From the NCBI GenBank assembly GCA_009801015.1, contig VHZZ01001501.1, forward strand, positions 21,202-43,245: a stretch of 22,044 bases of DNA. The letters are read 5' to 3'. Position numbers and translations under genes: made by a program. Under the pieces are notes generated by a model that was not told the DNA's origin, ran no database searches, and saw only the letters and a program-made list of their open reading frames with translations. Within the stretch, counting starts at the first letter, position 1; every line of letters begins with the position of its first letter. The DNA is from Silene noctiflora. Its lineage: Eukaryota > Streptophyta > Magnoliopsida > Caryophyllales > Caryophyllaceae. Positions 6,601 through 15,755 of the stretch are shown here, piece by piece.

Positions 6601-9368
6601 AATTTAAACCTAGCTTTGTCCGTGCTTATGTAACTGAAGCTACGTCTCTCATTTCAATCATTTGTTATCTTGTACTCCGTATGTTCTTTCTGAAAGGTTT
6701 ATAACGGTAAACAAATGAGAGAAACCGATAGGAAACGAATCCAAGACTACGCTAGTACTGTATGATGATGGGCATTAGTTAGGCTACTTTTAATAAGACC
6801 TGACAAAAATAAGTTATAGTATGGCACATAGAGATATATGGCAATGAGGTGAGTTGGATCGGGTTCGAGTCGAGTTGGGAAGCTTCCTGCAATTGAGAAT
6901 ATAGGCATTTTGATATGGTAGGAACGGAACACACTGCTTTTTAGGTCAGAATCAGATGCAACTGAACTGTTGAATATTCTGTAGTTAAACTAATTAATCA
7001 CATATAATTAATTAAGAGAGTTGATAATGGTGCAATAATAATGTTCATACCTTTCCAAATGGAGAAACAAGTTGGTGCAGAGATGTTATTCTATCTCCTA
7101 GCTTCTCCTTCCTAACCTATTTATGGAATAATTAAACCATACAAATTAATTAATTAATTTATTACTAGTATAGCTCCCGTGCAATTGCACGGTATTTTAG
7201 ATACAAATATTAGATAATTGACAATTAATTAAACTAATGCAGTTTATCTCCATTTTAAAAAGAGTAGAAATTTGCATATATAATCCCGAGGAAATATTTT
7301 ATTAGCCTCATTTATGTAAAAGTTAAACCATGATAGATATTACAAAATTAATTAGGAGATAAATATTGTTTAATAGTAAGTATAGATAGTGAAGACTAAT
7401 TAATTAGAAAATAAAAATTGTCAAGTAAAATATCACTTAGGCGGAAAATTTAAACGGGAGAATTTAGAGATGTGTTAATCTTTTAGTATATAGGGGATTA
7501 ACATGATATCTTTTAATACCGATAATAATACATGTATAAGAAGGCTTTACACAAGCATATATATTGTAAAACGAGACACTTTTGTAACTATTTTTTCAGT
7601 AATATCCATTTACAATGTTTGTATGAAACCGTGTTACAAGAGACTAACTGTTTTTAGTAATAGAAAAGGCAAAATGACAGTAAATATCAACTAAGTGAGT
7701 ACAAGTAGTGTACAACTCTTTAACTTTCCCTAATGATGAAAAATGTGAGGGTAGAAAAACCTAAAAGTCAAAAAGGAGGTTAAGTACTTAAGTATGACTA
7801 TGAAACTAATTCAACCATTAATGCAACATATTGTACAAACATTATAGGGTGCAACCTAAGATCAGAAAGGTACTGATTTGTTATCCACAAACAAAAACAA
7901 CAACATTATTATAACCTGTCCGATCATCGGGTAAAGGGAGCTCTGATATACGTAGTCATATACTTGTATGAATACAAACACTGTTTAAAATAATTATAAT
8001 GAAAATTATGTCGAGAATTAAGATTAAGCCGAAACACAAACGTGTTAGGACTCGGCAATTAATTACCTTTAGAGGTGGATTGGAAGATGACTGGAGTCTA
8101 GGTTTCTTAGGTAAACTTCCAGTTGCAGTGCTATTACACTGTCAAAATATAAGGTAACTTCAATTAGACACGTACACATCCATTTAAACTAAAATCACAT
8201 AAATTACGATTTCAAATTCAGGCAAATAAATGATTGAGACGGAGCAAGTACTAATTAATACATACCTCGGAATTAGAGTGATCTGCATGTTGGTGAGTCT
8301 CAGCTTGTAATGCCCTTTTATTTGTAGAGAAATCCAACATACCATTATTATTATTGTTGCTACTACTATTAATATTAATATTTATATTTATATTATTATT
8401 ATCACTATTATTAATATTATTATTATTATTATTGGTAATACAAGATTTAGGTGATGAAGCTGGGATGAGTTGAGTCCAAGCCCTATTATTATTATTATTA
8501 TTACTAATTCCTACTGATGATGATCCTTCTTGTTGTTGATCATGATCTTCATGATGATGATATTGATGATTTTCATACAAATTGTTGCTGCTATTATTAC
8601 TTGGAGTATTAACTTCTGGTTTCACATCATTATTCATCAACCTTGTTGATTGAAAATGACTTGGTGGTGGTGTTGTACTAAACCTTTCCTCTTCTTGTTC
8701 ACTAGCCATTCCTCCCCTACAAATCATATTAATAATCATAATAATTTAATTAAATAAACACCTAAATTCTTATTCACATAAGGTATAGAACTAGTAACGA
8801 GCCTCAACTAAAAGCTTAAGCTGATGGTTAACCCCTTACCCTGACACTCGAACTCTAATAATGATGAACAAGAAGTCTATGACCTACTATGACATCAATT
8901 TTCATTCATGAGTAACTATATATTGTGGTTGTAATCAATGTGATTATATATACTTCCTCTGTTCCATTTGAATGTATACATACGTTTCCAGCATCGATCC
9001 CCTCACATATTTTGAAAAACGTATACAATCAAATGAGAAGACGGAAGTATATAATTTATGATTAGAGTAACTTACAATAGGAGTTGGCTCCATGAATGAG
9101 GAAAGTCTTGTCCATGATGATGATCAACTAAAGAAATGAAAGGAACTAATGGAGAAGAAGGTGAAGTTGAAGAAGATCCATGTAGAAATTGTTGATGATG
9201 AATAGGCAATATTGAATTATTGTTAGTAGAAGGATGTGTTTGAGAGATGAGCAAATTATTATGAGCTTCATGTTCATGGTGGTGATGATGATGATGATGA
9301 TGTTGATCACTTGTTGACCTTAACTCACTTTGCATGCTCCACCAACCATTAGGGTTTCCTGCCATCAT
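3602..9368 (-). CDS. bHLH transcription factor, bHLH68/bHLH123-like, 8 coding exons, 392 aa
   Basis: Joined coding exons (read high to low): 9368-9076, 8716-8266, 8138-8067, 7116-7051, 6139-6074, 5747-5691, 5175-5131, 3730-3602. Every intron is GT-AG; the first is phase 2, the rest phase 0, and the 1179 nt stay open to TGA. The product should be a nuclear DNA-binding or dimerising regulator. Visible: N-terminal [11 protein letters not shown], a run of nine His (~res 23-31), SWSQLLLGGM across the exon 1/2 junction (~res 91-100), Asn/Ile-rich low complexity (~res 190-230), KKPR (~res 258-261), helix 1 with [17 protein letters not shown], loop SPFGK, helix 2 [18 protein letters not shown], then ALSSPYLG, and C-terminal [12 protein letters not shown] and GADYWAQ. 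The basic region lacks the classic His-Glu-Arg E-box triad, as is known for this subgroup. The start is fixed by an in-frame TAA two codons upstream; the second ATG could also serve. The linker before RKDLKSRG is shorter than I remember for relatives. Arabidopsis bHLH68 has been linked to root growth and drought response; transfer of that role is inference. Confidence 0.95.
3770..4095. repeat. Tandem repeat, ~130-bp unit, about 2.5 copies, in bHLH intron 7
   Basis: Units begin near 3770, 3901 and 4030. Shared landmarks in order: gggtcaggtt-like start, gggtaataat, tcatttaacgtt, gatatgaagtgat, atcaggttta, aacataattaatatacat. The third unit stops after about 65 bp. Units differ by scattered substitutions, so the array is not recent. 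It lies wholly within the last intron (3731-5130) of the bHLH gene. Confidence 0.75.
4100..5130. other. Remainder of bHLH intron 7, no gene recognised
   Basis: AT-rich sequence with only short chance open frames on either strand. I searched it for a missing exon that would encode the linker between FPDHPGQ and the last exon and saw none with matching splice sites. Confidence 0.5.
5470..5565 (-). mobile_element. tRNA-derived SINE-like remnant in bHLH intron 6
   Basis: On the minus strand an A-box-like segment (CTCTTAACTGAATGATTGAG) precedes a B-box-like segment (GTGGTTTAAACCTCG) by a tRNA-like spacing. Together they resemble the polymerase III promoter head of a plant SINE. No poly(A) tail or target duplication was found, so this is a weak call. 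Confidence 0.35.
5845..5950. mobile_element. Possible decayed element of the GAGACGGTC family, bHLH intron 5 to its border
   Basis: gtgagacaatc near 5842 and agaccgtctcatattatatgaccgtctgag near 5920-5950 resemble the arms of the elements at 12640-12775 and 14090-14182. The arms are poorly preserved. It lies inside the intron 5748-6073. Confidence 0.3.
6424..6632. mobile_element. hAT-type MITE, 193 bp, with perfect 8-bp target duplication, in bHLH intron 4
   Basis: CTTATGTA occurs at 6424-6431 and again at 6625-6632. The element between them (6432-6624) begins TAGGGACGGAGCTA and ends TAGCTTTGTCCGTG, which are 14-bp imperfect inverted repeats. An 8-bp duplication with a YARGG-like end fits the hAT superfamily, and the ggGACGGAGC terminus is a common plant non-autonomous element end. 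There is no transposase. The interior contains T and A runs and a gggccc site. Confidence 0.85.
7165..7497 (-). mobile_element. Complete non-autonomous Helitron, 333 bp, in bHLH intron 3
   Basis: Read on the minus strand, the element starts TCCCCTATATACTAAAAG at 7497, a form typical of plant Helitron 5' ends. It ends with a perfect 16-bp palindrome CCGTGCAATTGCACGG (7192-7177), then a short spacer and CTAG (7168-7165). The host bases are A before the 5' end (7498) and T after CTAG (7164), the usual A|T insertion site without target duplication. It has no Rep/helicase coding. It is in the same orientation as the host gene and lies between exons 3 and 4. Confidence 0.8.
7498..8066. other. Upstream part of bHLH intron 3, no gene recognised
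   Basis: AT-rich intron sequence. The 63-codon plus-strand open frame at 7503-7694 has no recognisable motif and sits inside the intron; it is not called as a gene. Confidence 0.5.
8953..9047. mobile_element. Stowaway-like MITE in bHLH intron 1
   Basis: Left end CTTCCTCTGTTCCATTTGAA and right end TCAAATGAGAAGACGGAAG are imperfect inverted repeats, continuing with tgtatac / gtatac. TA flanks both sides (8951-8952, 9048-9049). Length 95 bp. It occupies about a quarter of the 359-bp first intron. Confidence 0.7.
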
Positions 9369-9423
9369 AATTTATTCCACTATCTCCTCCAAACAAAGCA
9401 CATACATCTCCCTCAAATATTCA

Positions 9424-9430
9424 TATATAT
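9424..9430 (-). promoter_or_regulatory. Candidate TATA box of the bHLH gene
   Basis: ATATATA on the minus strand, about 56 bp upstream of the start codon, within GGCATATATATGAA. It implies a short leader of roughly 25-30 nt. Other AT-rich sites further upstream could serve instead. Confidence 0.35.
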
Positions 9431-9449
9431 GCCTCAACTACAATAACCA

Positions 9450-9485
<36 letters not shown>
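9450..9485. repeat. AAT trinucleotide microsatellite, 12 units, in the bHLH promoter
   Basis: Uninterrupted (AAT)12 (ATT on the gene strand), about 20 bp upstream of the candidate TATA box and 82 bp upstream of the start codon. Perfect repeats of this length are commonly length-polymorphic. Confidence 0.95.
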
Positions 9486-9486
<1 letters not shown>

Positions 9487-9547
9487 TCGTTTCTGTTTTA
9501 ATATGTCAGCCGACCTCGAATCATTTTGTAAAGTAATCTCCTCCTTG

Positions 9548-9569
9548 TTTTTAGGTTTTAGGTTTTAGG
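9548..9569. repeat. Three TTTTAGG repeats, telomere-like motif upstream of bHLH
   Basis: Three consecutive TTTTAGG units, a one-base-shifted relative of the plant telomere unit TTTAGGG; the gene strand reads CCTAAAA. It lies about 180 bp upstream of the start codon. Short telomere-like boxes occur in plant promoters, but this is not the exact telo-box AAACCCTAA. Confidence 0.4.
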
Positions 9570-10390
9570 ACTTTGCTAGCTTTCCTTGTTTATGCACCAT
9601 TCTTTTTGTTTTGAAGTTGTTTAGTTGGTGTGTTGCTTTATTTAAGATGAAATTGAAGAAGTAAGCCAATGTCAAATTACTTAATTAATTAATGTTATCA
9701 TTTGAAAGAATTATTTGCAAGAGAGAGTTTGATTTATCTAAATTGTGGGGCTATGAGAAAAATGCTTTTTTTTTTCTTTTTTTTCCTAATTTGCTTAGTC
9801 TCTCTTCCTTCCTTTCAATTAGTTTATTTTAACTTTTTTATTCTTACTTTTGCTTTATGGCAAAAAGAAAGTGGGTAAGGAAAAGGTGATAGGCCTATGC
9901 TTTCAGACAAAAAACTAGTGGTATTTTTGGGACTACTCTTAATTAACTTAATTTGGGGTATTTGATTGATTGTTTATTTAATTAATATTTGCTTCAAATT
10001 ATTAAAAGTTAGTTTCATAACAAATTTTGTATGACCAATTGGTAAAAATTCGTGGACACACCATATGTATCAAGCAATGGCAGAGTTATGATTTATCGTT
10101 AGGAGGTAAAATATTCTAGCGGATACGAATGAATACGGTTATAACGTAAAATTGAAAAAATCTCGAAAATTAACAAAAAAAATTCAGAATGTTCATCCCC
10201 CATTACCAAGTGTTCATACACCCTAGACAATTACACATTCTACTTTATTATTTATGATAATTCGTGTTAATTCCAATTTTAATGGAAACCTAATCATTTT
10301 TCCCAAATGTAAAATGTTGTTTATTTAAATGTACAATATTAAAACAACGAATTAGTTTCAAACATCAGTTTAAACTTTTTTTTTTTAGAT
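9570..10390. other. Intergenic sequence upstream of bHLH, no gene recognised
   Basis: AT-rich, with T-rich and pyrimidine tracts near 9760-9800 and no open frame with a family signature. It probably contains the distal promoter of the bHLH gene. No repeat boundaries were found. Confidence 0.5.
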
Positions 10391-10394
10391 ATAA

Positions 10395-10500
10395 TTTAGC
10401 TAGCTTAGTTGATAAAGTCATGAGAAGTAATGCTCATGACCGAAGTTCAAATTCCGTCAGCATTAAAATCGTCCTTATAACTCCCTTTAAACAAAATGAA
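10395..10500 (+). mobile_element. tRNA-derived SINE head
   Basis: TAGCTTAGTTGATAAAGT (from 10401) matches an RNA polymerase III A box and AGTTCAAATTCC (10444-10455) matches a B box, about 30 bp apart as in a tRNA. The intervening tgagaagtaatgctcatgac has tRNA-like arms. It is not a functional tRNA because the acceptor stem does not pair. The 3' body and tail are indistinct. Confidence 0.55.
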
Positions 10501-11032
10501 AACATGGGATCCTCCTTACCATATGTTCCAACATTTCCTTGTCAATCTTAGCAGGTTATAATACACTAAAATTAGGGTTACAGTAGCTTGATGTTATAGA
10601 GACTTGTCTTTGCTTCAATGTATCCTCAATAATTCAGTGAAAACAAACAAAAATAGAGAATCCAAGTAATCAACAACTTTGATGTGATAATTATTTTTAT
10701 TTTTGTATAAGGAAATTATTCTTATTCAGCCTTATTAAAAGTTGTATAGTACTATATATGTGTCTGTGAAAGACAATGTTACATATTGCCCTTTTCGTGG
10801 GTTGAACCTATAACACATAGAAATCGTAAAACAAACGAGTTAATTAACATCCCACTTAATTTCAATTAAGCTATTAAAATTACTATATTTCTTTTATCGG
10901 TTTGAGTTTTTAAAACTACTAAAGAATATCGGATATTCTGATATATGTTAAAAATAGATGTGGAGAGAGTAGTTTTTAAGCTGTTTTTGTTTACATTTTA
11001 ATAATTAATAGAAAGAAAATGAGATAATGTCG

Positions 11033-11180
11033 TCAGATGACACTAAATTTGAGTATCACCTCTTTCACATATATATATAGTGAATTCTTCACGATTTAAT
11101 TACTCTTCATTATATAAAGTTTAGTAGGTTATATTATATATGTGAGATGCTGGTACCGAAATTTATCACCACTACTCTCG
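11033..11180. mobile_element. Decayed inverted-repeat element resembling the one at 3119-3256
   Basis: tttgagtatcacctctttcacat at the left and atgtgagatgctggtaccgaaattt at the right are weak inverted repeats, and share the gagtRtcacc...cacat pattern with 3119-3256. Boundaries are approximate. Confidence 0.3.
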
Positions 11181-11456
11181 ACCCTATCCAATGGGAAAAA
11201 AAAACATTAAAAACTTAACAAGGTCGTCTATAGGAAGACTACTTTTAAGGCCATGGATCATACAACTTGACTTTTAAGACAAGCCTGCATATTTTATGGA
11301 ACTCCCAAACATCTTTAGCATTCTATTGATATAACTAACTGAAAGGAAAGCTATCTCCAACAACAAAGCAAAAGATACAAAATATTTATGCAATAATAAT
11401 GTATATAAAGACCATGGCATGATCCACGTACATAATAACACTACCATAATCTTTTG

Positions 11457-11608
11457 TTTAAGACAGACAATCCGTCTTAAACTTAATTAAAACGACCAAA
11501 TAAAGGGATATGATAAAAGCAAATAAAACAATTACCCTATTTAATTAAGTGGGATCGATGTTAATTAACTCGTTTTAATCTTAAAACAAATTTGTCTGTT
11601 TTAAGAGA
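11457..11608. mobile_element. Inverted-repeat MITE (TTAAGACAGACAA ends), about 150 bp
   Basis: Left arm ttaagacagacaatccgtct followed by taaacttaattaaaacga; the right arm is the inverse (tcgttttaatcttaaaaca, then aatttgtctgttttaa). Arms about 37 bp with a few mismatches. No coding capacity. It is the first of four neighbouring elements. Confidence 0.65.
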
Positions 11609-11628
11609 GGAAACTGTAACATTGATCT

Positions 11629-11968
11629 TGTTTGGTAAACAACATAAGTAGATTCCGGCCTAATTTGTAGGTTGATCGACCAATCAATCTATTATTTTCA
11701 TGTGTTTGCTAAACGGCATATTATGGTAGCATATTGGTCGGAATCTAATATTTTTGAATATGCTGCTAATAGCAGCATATTGTATTAGCATATATATCCA
11801 ATTTATACATAAAACCATTCTAATTATCTTATAATCTGCTAATTACCAAACACCCTTTCTTAACCGGCTAATTTAATTTGATAGTCAAATCTGCTACTAA
11901 AATTTGCTAGTCGTATCTTACTAATGTATCCGCTATTATAAATTTGCTTATGTCGTTTGCCAAACAGC
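11629..11968. mobile_element. hAT-like MITE with TGTTTGG ends, about 340 bp
   Basis: Left TGTTTGGTAAACAACATAAG (allowing for the first base) and right CTTATGTCGTTTGCCAAACAG are inverted repeats of about 27 bp. A palindrome ATGCTGCTAATAGCAGCAT lies near 11760-11780. TGTTTGG-type ends are common in plant hAT-related MITEs. No exact 8-bp target duplication could be read. Confidence 0.6.
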
Positions 11969-11995
11969 ACCTAAAAATATACTATAGTTTATATG

Positions 11996-12569
11996 ACGCG
12001 AAAGTGGCAATTAGCCCCCATAACTTTACACAATTGTGAGATTAAGCCCCATAACTTTCAAATGTAGCAATTAACCCCCATAACTTTAACAAAAAGTGAA
12101 ATCTAACCCTGTTTTTAATTTTAACATAAATATATCATTAAATCATTTTATATTTATACTAATTGTACATTAAATCATTTTTAATATTTTAAGAGTATTT
12201 AACTAATTTATTAATTAACGTAGTTTTAATATAGAATATTTTAAATATTTTCACTAGTTTTAATATAATTGATATACATATGAAATTACTTTACAAATTC
12301 TAAATTTTATGTAACTTATTCAAATATTTTTTTTTTCCAAAAATGTGTAATAAATTTCATATAATTTATAAATGCATTACAACTTTTATTGTATTGATAA
12401 ATTATACAAATGAATGAAATTGGTTTTTTTGTGCAATTTTGATTGGAAATCAAAGAATTGGATTCAATTTCACTTTAACTCAAAGTTATGGGGCCTAATC
12501 ACTACATTTGAAAGTTATGGGGCTTAATCTCACAATTGTGTAAATTTATGGGGCTAATCGCCACTTTCG
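11996..12569. mobile_element. Long-TIR MITE, copy 2, about 574 bp, possible 9-bp target duplication
   Basis: Begins (A)CGCGAAAGTGGCAATTAG and ends CTAATCGCCACTTTCG, the same family as 1405-2065. Each arm (about 115 bp) holds three tandem versions of a ~30-bp unit with CCCCATAACTTT. Flanks GTTTATATG (11987-11995) and GTTTATACG (12570-12578) differ at one base; a 9-bp duplication would suggest a Mutator-like element. The outermost bases of the two ends are not symmetrical, so the boundary is not certain. Confidence 0.8.
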
Positions 12570-12639
12570 GTTTATACGAATATAATTAGGGAAAGTGGAA
12601 ATTGGTTGAATGTGAATTGTTTGTTATGTAACACAAAAA

Positions 12640-12775
12640 CTTCTGAGAGACGGTCTCTCAATAGCGTCATTGAGAGACCTCTCACATGATGGGGTGAAGG
12701 ACCCACTGCTTTTTCTATTTTTCTATTATATCTCTCACTAAATTAGTGAGAGACGGTCTCTCACGAGACCTACTG
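12640..12775. mobile_element. MITE with GAGAGACGGTCTCTC ends, about 135 bp
   Basis: Left end TGAGAGACGGTCTCTCA and right end GTGAGAGACGGTCTCTCAC are near-perfect inverted repeats, each also palindromic in itself. The interior includes gacctctcacatgat, shared with the element at 14090-14182. No target duplication assigned. Confidence 0.65.
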
Positions 12776-12779
12776 ATTA

Positions 12780-13570
12780 TGTAAACGAACGAAGATTCAA
12801 GTGGGTGGATTATTACATAGAGAGTAATAATTAATCAATCAAGTGCAAAGATTATAAAGTAAGAGAATAATATTAAATTTAAATTAATTTCGTAAAGCAT
12901 GATATATTTTAATAAATGTAATAGCTACGTGTTGTAATTCAAGGATGAAAAACGGGAGTGTGTGGGGGCGTAATGTCTTGTGCACTTATGATTTATTATT
13001 ATTCATTAACAATTAAGATGTCCTCGTTTCAGACATGGGGATCATAAAACAACTACTGCTTTTGTTAATAGTTTCAGCTAACACAAATTGTCATTTGCGA
13101 CGACACTATTCCGGTATAAGTAGAAGAACAAATTAGAGAGGAGTTGTTGGAGGTCACAAACTTGTGACAATAACAAACAAAACGGTCTTACTTTCTCTAT
13201 CTCTATGTTGGCCTTGTTATTTGTTGAAAAATAGGAAATATTGAGAGTTGGGGGATGATTATAGTTATGTTGGGACGGGGATCGGTCATTATTGGTTGTT
13301 TAAGTTTGTATATATTTGTGAAGACGTGATACGCGATCGGTCTTCTTGGCTCGGACGATACTGATAATTCAGATTTTGGCCCTTTTTATTTTTATTTCAA
13401 GATCCACAATTGTTAAGAGGTGTTGATTTGCGAGGAGATGATAGAAAAGAATTAAAAAAAACGAATACAAGGAAAAAGGAAAGTATAGGCACGGTATGGT
13501 TTAGAGGTGATTAAATGGGGATAGAGCCAGACATGATTGAGTGAGGGAGTTATATATTGTTGGGGTGGGA
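12780..13570. other. Intergenic sequence, no gene recognised
   Basis: AT-rich with some G-rich stretches near 13255-13300. It contains a small palindrome GTCACAAACTTGTGAC (about 13154-13169) and no open frame with a recognisable motif. Confidence 0.5.
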
Positions 13571-13574
13571 GCAG

Positions 13575-13722
13575 GGTTTAAAATCTCGGCCGAGTTGTAT
13601 CGGTATTTCACTCTACCAATACGAGATATCGCCCGAGAAATCACCGAGATTCACCGTGATCCGTCCGTGATGACCGATTATACCGATACCGCGACTACGA
13701 CCGATACCAAGATTTAAAACCG
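13575..13722. mobile_element. Small inverted-repeat element with GGTTTAAAATCTCGG ends
   Basis: ggtttaaaatctcggccgag at the left and ccgataccaagatttaaaac at the right are inverted repeats over about 15 bp. The interior is unusually GC-rich for the region, with repeated ccgat/cgatac motifs. It resembles plant non-autonomous elements with ggttttaaat-cgg ends; superfamily uncertain. Confidence 0.5.
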
Positions 13723-13732
13723 CGGGTGGGAG

Positions 13733-13785
13733 AGGGATGGTGGTTGTGATGGCGATGGTGATGGTGTTGGTGGTGGATAAATGGT
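13733..13785. repeat. GGTGAT/GGTGGT low-complexity tract
   Basis: Imperfect triplet repeats of GGT, GAT and GGC. They create a Pro/Ser-rich minus-strand open frame (13902-13714) that has no family signature and is not called as a gene. Confidence 0.7.
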
Positions 13786-14089
13786 AGAGTGGTGTTTAGG
13801 TGGATCGGAGGTGGCAATTATGCGGTGACAATTCGGGGGAGTGAGGGTAATAAGAGAAGGGTAGAAATGGTCAAACTCGTCTATAATGCCACCGGAGTCC
13901 ACTTTTGTTAGCCATTTTCCGTCAAAAATTACGTTTTAATTGGTAGAAACTTTTAAAAAAAAAAATATGAAATACAACAATTTTCAAAATAAATGTTAAA
14001 GATTATAATCAACGTAAACTTGTTCCCAATGGCCGACGAAGCTTGAAAGGTTCAAATCCACCAAATGAAGGTAATATTCCACCAAATTC

Positions 14090-14182
14090 TCCTATAAGAC
14101 CGCCTCACAATTGTATGTTTACGTAAAGACCTCTCACATGATAGGAGTATCTATCATAAGACGATCTCTTAGGAGACCTACT
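14090..14182. mobile_element. Short MITE related to the GAGACGGTC family
   Basis: Left tcctataagaccgcctcac and right atcataagacgatctcttaggagacc are imperfect inverted repeats. Shares gacctctcacatgat with 12640-12775. About 90 bp. Confidence 0.45.
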
Positions 14183-14189
14183 TTAAGCC

Positions 14190-14855
14190 TTATTGTATGT
14201 ACAATGAATTTTTAATTCTTTTGTTTTTATTTGTTTATTCTGGGAAAAATGAAATCGGTAAATCAATCCCTCTCTTCTTTCTTATCCTGCTTTCTTCTTC
14301 TTCTTTAGGCTTTTCGTTCCAACGGGATTACGTAACTGGCCCAAAAAGAAAACGGAACTCCATGATCATCGATAAAAGAAAATTTCAGCTCGTATCAATT
14401 TTAATTAGTACTATGCGATGTATTACAAGTTACAACAATGAAATTAATCTTCAACCATAAATCTGATTTCATTTCACCAAAGAAATAAAAATAAAAAAGA
14501 TCTAAATTCATGCAAAATTTACGTAATATTTTGACACATACATTCCGGTAAAATGAAGATCCTCTCGTAGCATACGTTTTTGAAGACCCGACTTTCAAGG
14601 AAATTTTCACTCAATTTACAAATATATGATGATATATACAAGTAAATTATAAACTTTTTGTAATATTAAAGGGGGTGAAAAGTAGTCAGCCAAATTTATG
14701 TCAGCCTCAATTTTATTAATATGTCACCTTTTTTCCTTTCAAAAAGGAAAAAGAAAAGCCGTCAACACAAGTAATAAGGAAACTCAAAACGAAATAATAA
14801 TGCAATACTAAATTTCAATTTGAAAATCTCTAAAAGCTTATTTTTACGAGGGGAA
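14190..14855. other. Intergenic sequence, no gene recognised
   Basis: Two open frames of 87 and 69 codons overlap here on opposite strands (14197-14460 plus, 14610-14401 minus). Both are rich in Phe, Leu, Ser and Lys, as expected of AT-rich non-coding DNA, and have no domain. Confidence 0.5.
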
Positions 14856-14861
14856 GAGACG

Positions 14862-15063
14862 GATGGGGCGGAAAGGAAATGAAAGAGAAGGACTGATGAA
14901 AGTGAATTGTCTTTTAAACGGTTATGTTGAAAAGATTTTAATTTACCTTAGAAGAGAATAAACGAATCACTCTATTTCCTCCCCCTTCGTTTAACTTATT
15001 TTGCTATCCGAACAAAAGAATTATACCCTTTCAGCCTTTCTTTCCCCTCCTTTCCTCCGCATC
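14862..15063. mobile_element. Possible MITE with purine-rich inverted ends
   Basis: gatggggcggaaaggaaatg at the left and the inverse of cctttcctccgcatc at the right align over about 35 bp with gaps. The ends are simple purine-rich sequence, so chance pairing is possible. Confidence 0.35.
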
Positions 15064-15069
15064 ATTCAA

Positions 15070-15755
15070 TTAAAACAAAGAGGTCTTCAATGTGATAACC
15101 TAATATTTTAATCAAACGTAAACAAATGATTGGGCCGGAGGAGGATAATTGCTAACCTAAACAACCATAGTAGCCCTGTCACCTCAAAATGCAGTTACTA
15201 ACCCCGATAACTGGATCAATAATTTAGTATCACGGCACAGATTTAATACCCAAACTCATGACTATTCTTTAAAATAAAAACGGCCTCAGATAAGTTCAAA
15301 GAGCACCACAAAGACCCAGTTTACATAAGATAAAGACGTTTACTTTCTCATGAAATAGGCCCGACAATAAACGTATCCCAAAGCACCAAGTAAAAGATTA
15401 CCAAGAAAAAACAAACCCAGTTAATTGACCCCTATGATGGTAACTGATATCATGTACAGTATCGCGATAAGTACACGAAATTAATATTAATTCCTTGACT
15501 TAACTGGAGTCTGACATAATCAAGTCAAACATTCGTACAAAAAATATCAACAGCAGTCAATATAAATCATATAGATTGGTCTTACATTGGTGTGTAAATT
15601 GGCTGCTGGGGAAGGAAGACAATGATGGACAAATTACCAACTTCCCACTTTGGCTCGAACTGCAGGCCCACATCAAATAACTGCTGCCAAAGAATAATTA
15701 GTATATACTCCACTTGATGATCTGAAAAAGGCGGAAAATAGTTTACGAAGATTTA
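15070..15755 (-). other. Region downstream of the PEX2 stop codon (3' UTR and intergenic)
   Basis: This directly follows the PEX2 stop on the gene strand, so its upper end should be 3' UTR. No canonical AATAAA was found close to the stop. No other gene is visible. Confidence 0.4.

Noticed and set aside
9548-9569. Interstitial telomere array
   Set aside because: Only three units, and the unit is TTTTAGG rather than TTTAGGG; too short and inexact.
10401-10465. A functional tRNA gene
   Set aside because: A and B boxes are present but the acceptor and anticodon stems do not pair properly; a SINE head explains it better.
13714-13902. Pro/Ser-rich minus-strand open frame
   Set aside because: Produced by the GGTGAT/GGTGGT simple-sequence tract; no conserved motif.
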